In this document: piece by piece, positions 1 to 7,400 of the stretch
Layout: each line of letters starts with the position of its first letter
Numbering within the stretch: the stretch's first letter is position 1
NCBI RefSeq assembly: GCF_002298975.1
Contig: NZ_DBMV01000008.1
Span: forward strand, 1 to 64,000
Length of the DNA: 64,000 nucleotides
DNA from: Ralstonia sp. UBA689
GTDB lineage: Bacteria; Pseudomonadota; Gammaproteobacteria; Burkholderiales; Burkholderiaceae
Direction: 5' to 3'
Translations under genes and position numbers: made by a program
Notes under the pieces: generated by a model
Database searches by the model: none
Seen by the model: only the letters and a program-made list of their open reading frames with translations
Told to the model about the DNA's origin: nothing

Positions 1-208
1 TGGCGTCGTTTCGCAAGCGACGAGTGCGCTCGGTGGCGCGGCAGCCGGTGGCAACCCGCTGGCCCCGATCACCAGTGCGCTTGCCAATGGCCCCGCGACG
101 CTGCATAGCATCCCGGTCCTTGGCAGCGCACTGTCGCAAGGCGCCAACTCGTTGGGCGGCGCGTCTCTGAGCGCCGATGCGCATGTGTCCCTGATGGTCA
201 AGCACTAA
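1..208 (+). CDS. C-terminal end of a Gly/Ser/Ala-rich (collagen-like repeat) protein, truncated by the window edge
   Basis: The reading frame is open from base 2 and stops at TAA 206-208, giving about 68 residues. The composition is low-complexity (Gly, Ala, Ser, Leu, Asn, Pro) with the phrase NPLAPITSALANGPATL. Nearly the same phrase (SPLAPITSALGGATGGSNPL) occurs in the complete lipoprotein at 32493-33620, so the two are paralogues. The tail SADAHVSLMVKH is not repetitive and has no anchor motif. In annotated Burkholderiaceae genomes such proteins are usually named collagen-like triple-helix repeat proteins, although no strict Gly-X-Y register is visible. Function is unknown; an exported surface or envelope protein is an inference from the paralogue's lipobox. 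Confidence 0.75.
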   Translation, partial: GVVSQATSALGGAAAGGNPLAPITSALANGPATLHSIPVLGSALSQGANSLGGASLSADAHVSLMVKH

Positions 209-409
209 CCGTATCGACGCGCACCCACTTTCCGATCCGCGAGGGCTGGAAAGTGGGTGATCGAGCAGGTCACAGGCGCGACATACGTCAGCGCCCTGGC
301 ACCCCACCTTGAATCGACAGATGCAAAAGAAGAACCTTGTCCACACTACGGTGCCTGGGTTGTTCTCAGCCGAATCGACCAGGTGACGTTTTCACAGCTC
401 ACACCCTGC

Positions 410-1228
410 TCAATCTAGCGTGGTCACCCCATCCTGATGACTCAGGTGCTGCAGCACGGGGTCATCCGTGTGGGCCGCGACGATATTCATTCCGGCAGGG
501 AAATAGCGGTATCCCAGTTCGTCGAGCACACCTTTGATCGCTGCCTGATCGGATTTGATGATCTCGATCACCAGTACAGGCTTGAGCGTGCGCAGCGTGT
601 TTCGGGCTCCGTACAGTACGTCGAGTTCCATCCCTTCGACGTCAAGCTTGAAGAGATCGGCACGATCGAGCCCAAGCGAATCGATGGTGAGCATCGGCAC
701 GCTCGCCCCGTGTGCCGGGTCATACGAAATGCGCTGCCCGATATCTTCGGTATTGCCTTGCTGGCGCAATTCAAGGCTGCCAAAGCTGGCGTGCGCGAAA
801 TAGTCCGGCTGCGGAACGATCAATTCGCCGTTGTGCTTGCCCAGTGCGGCCAGCTTTGCGCGTGCATTCAGGCAATTGTTGAGGGTAATGTTGCCCGCCA
901 GCGCATAGAAGACGATCTCCTGCGCTTCAAAACTGAGCACGCGCCCCCAGCCGTGCATGTGACGCGCCCATTCGACCGTATGCACGCCGATGTTGGCACC
1001 GCCATCGATCGCAACAACGCCATCGCCAAAATACTCCCGCCGCCGGTTGAGCAGCGCAAGCGCAAAGGCAATTTCATTCGCGTCGTAGCTCGACTGTTGC
1101 AGGATCTGATGCCCGACACCGTAGGCGCCGCCGGAGGCGGCAACGTTGTAGTCGTTGCGATTGACGATCATCATGCCGTGATTCGAAGCCGCGAGTATGA
1201 ATGCGATGGGGCGATGGGGAAATGACAT
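410..1228 (-). CDS. FkbM-family SAM-dependent methyltransferase
   Basis: This is a Class I methyltransferase of the FkbM family, whose members O-methylate sugars or polyketides. The glycine-rich SAM-binding motif is VVAIDGGANIGVHTVEWA, followed by an acidic beta2 end (VLSFEAQE). The diagnostic FkbM segment LFKLDVEGMELDVLYGA lies near the C terminus. I chose the start at 1228 (MSFPHRPIAF) because this segment resembles FkbM N termini I know. An in-frame ATG at 1282 would add 18 residues; neither start has a convincing Shine-Dalgarno. The gene stands alone between a plus-strand gene end and a minus-strand phosphoesterase, so the context does not identify its substrate. Confidence 0.85.
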   Translation of the reverse strand: MSFPHRPIAFILAASNHGMMIVNRNDYNVAASGGAYGVGHQILQQSSYDANEIAFALALLNRRREYFGDGVVAIDGGANIGVHTVEWARHMHGWGRVLSFEAQEIVFYALAGNITLNNCLNARAKLAALGKHNGELIVPQPDYFAHASFGSLELRQQGNTEDIGQRISYDPAHGASVPMLTIDSLGLDRADLFKLDVEGMELDVLYGARNTLRTLKPVLVIEIIKSDQAAIKGVLDELGYRYFPAGMNIVAAHTDDPVLQHLSHQDGVTTLD

Positions 1229-1590
1229 GAAGCAGTGAGCCCTTTCAGGTGGAAGGTTCCGATGGTCCAACGACACGGACATGAGGTACGGAAAGCGTGA
1301 GACCGCACGCCGCTTGTCGTGCCCCTCTGATGGCTGAGGGGCTTGAGATAGGCATGCGTGCGTACCCTTTTCGTACGGCAGGTTCAGCGTGGAAGCATCA
1401 TGTCATGCCGCCTGCCGATTCCACCATCAGGATTTGCGATATCAACGCCGTGATGCCTGTCACAACCGCGTGATGGCACGCGCAGGCTCTTCCACCGGTA
1501 CAGATGGACCGGCCCCCACACTCCGAGAAGCGTGGGGGCCGTCAACAGTCTGAACCGCCGGCTGGCGGCGGATCGGCTCTCAACTCAGGC
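1229..1590. other. Intergenic region with two hairpins, no gene seen
   Basis: No credible reading frame was found. A perfect 7-bp hairpin (GCCCCTC at 1321-1327 with GAGGGGC at 1336-1342) lies upstream of the methyltransferase without a following T-run. A stronger hairpin at 1511-1540 is listed separately. The region should hold the methyltransferase promoter, but I could not assign -35 and -10 boxes. Confidence 0.5.
1511..1540 (-). terminator. Hairpin downstream of the phosphoesterase gene
   Basis: GGCCCCCAC (1511-1519) pairs perfectly with GTGGGGGCC (1532-1540) around a 12-nt loop. It sits about 50 bp past the stop codon of the minus-strand phosphoesterase gene, where a transcription terminator is expected. 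There is no T-tract after it on the minus strand, so it may instead be an mRNA 3'-end stabilising hairpin. Confidence 0.45.
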
Positions 1591-3189
1591 TCAAGGCGCC
1601 TGCGTAAAGTCAAACGCGTTGGTCAGATCGCCCGTGGCCGAGCGGAAACCCGCGAGCGGCTTCAGGTTGAAGCGCTTGGTGATGAATTTCAGGATCGACG
1701 CCGTATCGTAGTAAGTGTGGTCGACGTAGCCCTTCCTCGCGTACGGCGAGATCACGACGGCGGGAATCCGCGAGCCGGGGCCCCAGCGGTCACCAGTGGG
1801 CGGCGCAACATGGTCAAAGAAGCCGCCGAACTCGTCGGTCGTCACGACGATTGCCATATGCCCCCATTGCGGGCTCTTCTGCAGCGTGCTGATCACGTTG
1901 GCCAGGTCGGCATCGGCGCTTTGCACGTCGGAGTAACCAGGGTGGGCATTCAGGTTGCCAGCGGGCTTGTAGAACGACACCGCGGGCAAGGTGCCGTTGG
2001 CGGCATCGGCCAGCAGGTTGGTGGCGTCCTGCAGGTGGTTTGCACGCTCGGCCTGCCCCTGGGCGGTGGTCGGGTCGAAGCGCGTGTAGTAGTTGAACGG
2101 CTGATGATGCGGCTCGAAATCCGGCTGGCCCGCGTTTTCTGTCCAGATCAGCTTGTAGTTCTTGCTGTCGCGCACGGTCAGGCCTTCGACCAGCGCGTTG
2201 TTCCATTGGCCCGCATACCACTTCCAGTTGACGCCTGCAGCGGTGAGCGTGTCGCCGATGGTCGTGAACTTGGTGGAATCAATCGGGGGCAGCACGGCGG
2301 AGCCTTCGTAGGCATCGCCAGCGGGGTTGGCCAGACGCACGTCCTGGCCCGGCGCAGAAGGCGCTGCGCTCGGCTGATACGGCGGCAGGATGGTGTTGAC
2401 CGCGTAACCGTCGGGCGTGACCGAACCATCGTGCACAAACTTGACCGCGCCCTTGTTGGCGTTGGTGGGCGAGGTCGGGTCGATCGTCAACGCCTTGCCG
2501 GTGGCGTCTACGGTTGCGATCTCGCTGGCCGGTGCGTTGGGGTAGGTCGGGGCGCACGCGCAGACCAGATATTGGTGGTTCAGGAACGAGCCGCCAAACG
2601 CACCCTGGAAGAAGTTGTCAGCCAGCGTGTATTGCTGGGCGAGCTTGTACAGGCTCAGGCCCGAACCGTCGTAGTAGCCCATGACGTAACCGCCACGGTT
2701 GGAGTACGCCGCAAACATGTTGTTGGCGCCGCCGTTGATCTGCATCTGGTTTTGATAGAACCGATGCACGAGATCCGGCCCGACCACGCTCATGGTGCTG
2801 TTGACGGGCGCCGCATCCAGACGGAAAGGCGCATTGGGCAAGCTGCTGACCTTGCCCAACGAAGGATCGGTCTCGCTGCCCCAGACGGAGGGCAGGGTCG
2901 TGAGCAGGGTCTTGCCGTCGAAATCGACCTGCGCGTTGGCCGCCGTGACATTGCCGATGCCGTTTGCCCCGGGGAAGTTGCCAAACAGGTTGTCGAACGA
3001 ACGGTTTTCCAGATAGATGACCACCACGTTCTGGACTTTGTTGATATCGCTTGCGGCAGCGGGCGTGGCGACGGGCGCGTCATTGCCGGAGCCGTTGCAG
3101 CCGGCAAGGGAGACCAGCATGACCGACGCAGCGAAGATGCTGCGCACGGCCAAGGCAATGGGAATAGGTTGCAGGGTTTTCTTTTCCAT
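1591..3189 (-). CDS. Exported phosphoesterase / acid phosphatase lipoprotein (AcpA/phospholipase C superfamily)
   Basis: About 532 residues. The N terminus is a lipoprotein signal: basic MEKK, a hydrophobic stretch and the lipobox LVSLAGC, so the enzyme is probably anchored in the envelope. The mature part opens with VVVIYLENRSFDNLFG, the metal- and nucleophile-bearing motif of the phosphoesterase family (Pfam PF04185), which includes AcpA-type acid phosphatases and phospholipases C. Later conserved blocks are VVTTDEFGGFFDHVAPP and RIPAVVISPYARKGYVDHTYYD, the metal-binding second half. I chose the start at 3189 because it puts the signal peptide at the N terminus; the frame extends 21 codons further with non-signal sequence. 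The likely role is phosphate release from phosphomonoesters or phospholipids outside the cytoplasm. Monoester versus diester specificity cannot be decided here. Confidence 0.88.
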   Translation of the reverse strand: MEKKTLQPIPIALAVRSIFAASVMLVSLAGCNGSGNDAPVATPAAASDINKVQNVVVIYLENRSFDNLFGNFPGANGIGNVTAANAQVDFDGKTLLTTLPSVWGSETDPSLGKVSSLPNAPFRLDAAPVNSTMSVVGPDLVHRFYQNQMQINGGANNMFAAYSNRGGYVMGYYDGSGLSLYKLAQQYTLADNFFQGAFGGSFLNHQYLVCACAPTYPNAPASEIATVDATGKALTIDPTSPTNANKGAVKFVHDGSVTPDGYAVNTILPPYQPSAAPSAPGQDVRLANPAGDAYEGSAVLPPIDSTKFTTIGDTLTAAGVNWKWYAGQWNNALVEGLTVRDSKNYKLIWTENAGQPDFEPHHQPFNYYTRFDPTTAQGQAERANHLQDATNLLADAANGTLPAVSFYKPAGNLNAHPGYSDVQSADADLANVISTLQKSPQWGHMAIVVTTDEFGGFFDHVAPPTGDRWGPGSRIPAVVISPYARKGYVDHTYYDTASILKFITKRFNLKPLAGFRSATGDLTNAFDFTQAP

Positions 3190-3543
3190 TGATTCAGCTC
3201 GGTTATTTTTAAATTTAGGCTCGATGAGATGCAGGGCCACCGCCTCCCCCAAACAACCTTGTAGCGAACGAATTGGTAGCGGCGGCGAGGTTATGCGCCG
3301 GTTGTGACAGGTTCATCGCAAGACCCAGAAGCTGCGTTCAGAGGGCACGCGCTCGTGTTGCGGCTAATGTCATCGACGTGAAACAAATGCATGCCGTGCT
3401 GCGTGGCGCGAAGCGACGCAAGGCAGAGATGGCAGCCTGTGAATGCTGCTGAAGTGCTTGTGGAATTGTTGGGCTGGCCGAACGGCTGCCTGATGGCGCC
3501 CCCGCCCGTGCCCGGGGTCGCGTACTGCTTACTGCTGTTTTTC
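3190..3543. other. Intergenic region between phosphoesterase and the 92-residue gene
   Basis: Apart from the candidate Pho box, no gene or strong hairpin was recognised. The stretch just upstream of the phosphoesterase start (3190-3215) is AT-rich, consistent with its untranslated leader. Confidence 0.4.
3304..3321 (-). promoter_or_regulatory. Candidate Pho box upstream of the phosphoesterase
   Basis: On the minus strand the sequence reads TTGCGAT-GAAC-CTGTCAC. This fits the 7+4+7 direct-repeat layout of PhoB sites; the second half matches CTGTCA well, the first half only partly. CATAAC follows 8 bp downstream and could act as a -10. The site is about 115 bp before the phosphoesterase start, which suits phosphate-starvation control of an exported phosphatase. 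This is pattern matching only. Confidence 0.35.
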
Positions 3544-3822
3544 TTATTTCTTGTCGTTCGCGCTCTCCAGCACGCGCAGGATTTCCCATCGGTATAGATC
3601 GACCAGCACCCCCTCAAGCGTGGTCAGCAGGTACGCGCCAATCGCATCCAGAAACCCGGCCTGATATTCGGCGGGCTTGTCCTGGATGTTGATCTGGTAT
3701 TCCCAGCGCAGCGATTTGGGCTCGAAGTGCCGATGCAGCTTCAGGCCCGACTGCGTGCGGCGCAGAAAGTCTCGCCCGGCCAGGGCGCCTTTCAGATAGC
3801 TGCGGTTGGTTTGTAGGCTCAT
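3544..3822 (-). CDS. Hypothetical 92-residue protein
   Basis: The start at 3822 (MSLQTNRSYL) is well supported: GGAGGTG lies seven bases upstream on the minus strand. The protein is basic at its N terminus (LAGRDFLRRTQSGLKLHRHF), then mixed polar, and ends with an amphipathic or hydrophobic helix (AIGAYLLTTLEGVLVDLYRWEILRVLE). No signal peptide, cysteine motif or recognised domain was seen. I do not recognise the family. Upstream, 3945-4117 folds into a chain of hairpins that would form a long structured leader if transcribed with the gene. Its position beside the defence-like locus may be chance. Confidence 0.65.
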   Translation of the reverse strand: MSLQTNRSYLKGALAGRDFLRRTQSGLKLHRHFEPKSLRWEYQINIQDKPAEYQAGFLDAIGAYLLTTLEGVLVDLYRWEILRVLESANDKK

Positions 3823-3944
3823 CGGGCACCTCCGGACGGAGGATGTTGCGCGATGCAGACCGGAGAAATTGCGGGGCAATGCCCGCGTGCGGTGGGTACT
3901 GCTTGGGTCGGTTGATCCATTGTCTTGCCCTCTGGTTGAGTAGG

Positions 3945-4117
3945 GAGCCACCCACCTGTGAGGGTGGGCGGGCACACGACAAGGTCTGCAATACCGACGA
4001 GATAACAAGACGGCAGGGCCGGAGCCCTCCCTGCCGGGCCCGCCCGTAGGGCGAACGACAGCAGCGGAGGAAACTTGAGAAGTTTCTCCGGTTATCTCGA
4101 TCGGGATTGCAGTCCCG
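3945..4117 (-). other. Block of consecutive hairpins (possible structured leader or small RNA)
   Basis: Four inverted repeats follow one another: CCCACC/GGTGGG near 3950-3968; GGCAGGG (4012-4018) with CCCTGCC (4029-4035); a 10-11 bp hairpin at 4066-4089 (GGAGGAAACTT with AAGTTTCTCC, one bulge); and CGGGA (4102-4106) with TCCCG (4113-4117). A short GCCC/GGGC pair at 4041-4052 may add a fifth. They lie between the end of the large NTPase gene and the start of the 92-residue gene, all on the side upstream of the latter. No coding potential was seen in either strand. I do not match it to a named RNA family. Confidence 0.5.
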
Positions 4118-4434
4118 GCTACGTTTTTTGCGCAGCGAGGGGGAGTTTAGCGAACTCCAGACGAGTGCCGCAAGTTCAACACCTCGAGCGGCGTCACTGT
4201 GAAGGACCACATGACCCAAAATCTGCGTCAACGCAAGTATTGGACACCAGCCAATTTCATCAAACCGCGCTATTTTTGATTTTGAAGCAGCCGTCTCCTA
4301 TCGAAATCCTCATTCAGTCCGTACTCCTGCCTTCAGCCCTCCTTCATGAATTGAAGGCGCGCGAAAGGAAAAGAGGACGAGATGGCACTCGTGCGCAACT
4401 CTTCCCCAAACTCGAACAAGTGGCAGCAGAAAGA
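4118..4434. other. Non-coding spacer downstream of the large NTPase gene
   Basis: No gene recognised. Composition shifts here from the GC-rich background toward the AT-richer NTPase gene, so one edge of the foreign segment probably lies in or near this spacer. No target-site duplication, integrase or tRNA end was seen. Confidence 0.35.
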
Positions 4435-7400
4435 CTAGTACAAAGTGAAAGTACTGTACTGTATCCGCGCAGCGTCTACGACTCGTTGCCTAGAAATATA
4501 CTGATCAAGTTGCGCAGCAATATCCGAAACGCGACCTGGGTCGATCTCTGAAATCTCAGAGAGTTTCCCATCCCCCAGAGAATTAAAGGATGTTCCAATT
4601 CTGAGCCCCGCACCTTTTGTTAAAAGCCATCTATCATGAATGACGTGCTTTTCAGGGTTTTCTACGTACGCCGGAGCTATGATTTCGGTTTCCGGAGGAG
4701 ATTGATCACTCTGGGCGCGCCACTCCCTAAGAAATGGCTCCTCGCTTAACTCATTCTGCTTGATTAGCTGCGGCTTACTTGCAATTATCTTTATCCTGCA
4801 TTCAGGAGCATTGGCTAGACAAAGTCGCAAGAAAGATATGTCTTTTGTGGAGAAATATGGATCACAGTAAACAATCTCCTCCTCAGCATTTGTCTGCAGC
4901 CAATTCTCAATAAATTGTAAAGCTGCGGCACGTTCGCGGCGCCTGACCAGAAATCCCTCATCGTTTACTTCCTCGCGAACGTCCGCCCCGCGTCCGGCAA
5001 CGCGACGTAAAATTGCTTCCGTAAGTTCTGTTGACAGCAGAAGTGCCTCACATAGTGGCTCCAACTGTGACTTGACGTCATTTATCTGGACGTACTTACG
5101 CTCCATATTGGTGATATGCCACGACAAAACTGGATAAGCCTGGTAGAGAGTTCCAGAGGCAGCCATCGTTACGTACTGTGTCATCACGTCGATAGGCTTC
5201 ACCTCCAATCGTCCGGCTTCTAGCGCAGCTAGGTTTTTCCAAGCAGCTGTTGGCAACAAATCGATATCGCAACTTGCTGCGTCTTTCAATTGTTTGGCAT
5301 TCGCCATGCTCCGTTTGGCTTTCGCCAACGCCACGGCCTTCTTTGCGTCAGATTTCAGCTGTGCCCGCGCAGGATCATCGTCAACCAACTCAATTAGCTC
5401 ATCCGCGAATCCGGGATCGATTTGATCTGCAATGTCGATAAGCTCACGCCTGTGGTTGGCAATTCTGGCCTGATTTTCGAGGCCGAGCGATAGCTTCATA
5501 GCAATTTTCAAACACTCTTTTGCTGCTGCAACGGCATCGCTGGCGTGCAGTTTTTCCGCGTAGTCTTGCAAATGTGATAAGCGATCAACAGGGGACGGAA
5601 TTTTATTGATTTCCTCGATCGATCTATCAAGCAATTGCTTTCTGTGATTACCAGAATATTTACTAGGAAGTGCGGCCCCGAGCATAAGGTAGATGTATCC
5701 GCGATCCGCTGCATTCGGAACATTTTCTGCTTGTTTTATCAATGACTCCCAGCTTGACCATTGCACATCCCTCAAAGAGTAGGCCAAAGCTGTAGACACA
5801 ATCCTATAACCCTCATGCTGGATGTTCTTCTTGTCCGGCATCTTACTGGCTGCAATAGATGCCAGCCTTGCTGACCAATCAGCCTTCTGTGTTGCCGTAA
5901 ATTTAGTTCTATTTGACTTATCATTTACCGATTCGACCAGATTATTCATAACAGTAAATATGATCGAATCCGTTCTCATATTCTCAAGCAAATCAATCAC
6001 ATCGTAAACATCTTCAGGCCTAAGCTTTGTTTGATCGAACCTACCGTTGTTATCAGGCTCCTGTCCCGCCAAATGCCGCATCTTCAGCATAGCAGCGTTA
6101 TGCAAAGCAGCGTCGGCATCCGCATCAGGTAACTCCTTCAGCAGATCGAGTGCTAGCCGCTGGTGCGCGGAACAAATGGATGGAAATGCGATAAGCACAG
6201 CTGCCCGCCCCACAGCCGGATGTGCGCTGCGTGCCTGTTCCAAAAGCGGTCGCAACTGCTCAGTCACTACTTTCTTTGTCAAATCATCCCGATCGACACA
6301 CCATAGCCGCTCAGCAAATTCATTTAGCACCCGTACTTTCCGCAGAATTCCCGGAAGGCGCTCCACAAGAGCATCATGACGGCTCAACTTGTCGTCATCC
6401 AGGGTCCGTACACGTGCAAGCGATGCCATCGATCTACCAACTAGGGACAAACAAAGTTCAAACAACTGCGCTTTGGATTCGCTCGCAAACGGAGTTTCCG
6501 CGCTCACCCTGAGTCCATCAGCGTAATATTTTTCGGCTAATTCAACGTCAACATCGGCAAGCGCCTCTGCCGCCCTGAAATTTAGTTTCGCCTCTTCCAA
6601 TCCGGAGGCAATACGTTGAAGAGCCTCTTTAGTTCTTTCAACAAAAAGACCCTTGTCATATTCGCAACCTGCGGCGCTGGAAGATTTAAACATCCAGCAA
6701 TCCCAACGATTCAATTGATATCCACGCTGCAAATATCGACGAAAACTATCAAGGTGAGCCACCCAGCCAGACTTCTCTGGATTTGCATCTAGATAGCTCA
6801 ACAAACTTTCGGTAGCTCGCGAGCGTGAATCCTCGCTACTAATAGAAGACAGTGCAGTTTCGATAGCACTATGCAATTTATGCGAGTACGGCTGCGTTAC
6901 AAAAATTTCAGCGACAGTCTGATAAGCCACATCGCGTCTGCTCTCGACATTCAGACGCTTCGCAAGTACAAGAGCGTTCTGGCAGTCATCCGCAGCGAGC
7001 ACTTTCAGCAAAGGAAGTACCGTACCTATATGATCTGCAGTATCTCTGAGGACATGATCTAAGAGTTGATTGAGCTCACATCTGATCACAGCACGAAAGC
7101 CATCGGCGTTCTCAAGCTCTCCATCCCTATCTATTTTGGCGAGAATCCCCAGCATAACCGCAAGGCATTCCATCTGTGTTTCTGGAGCCTTGATATCCAT
7201 GGCTGCATAGCAAGCTTCTCTGATCCGATCTCGCGCCGCAGCTCTGTCATATTGATATTCACCTGCGGCGAGACGCATTTGCAGCATGGTCATATCTCGA
7301 GATTGAGCTGCTTTCCCTACTAAGCCAAGCTGACTCTGAATCCGAGTTACGAGCGTTTTCAGTCGACCATGATCCTTTATGGGAAACAGAAGTGGTGAGC

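Noticed and set aside
1504..3192. Long plus-strand reading frame (562 codons) opposite the phosphoesterase gene
   Set aside because: It is antisense to a gene with clear family motifs, is rich in Arg/Val/Gly as expected of a GC-rich shadow, and has no domain.
3544..4231. Longer coding frames extending upstream from the 92-residue gene
   Set aside because: The extensions run through the hairpin block and lack ribosome sites, whereas the ATG at 3822 has GGAGGTG at the right distance.
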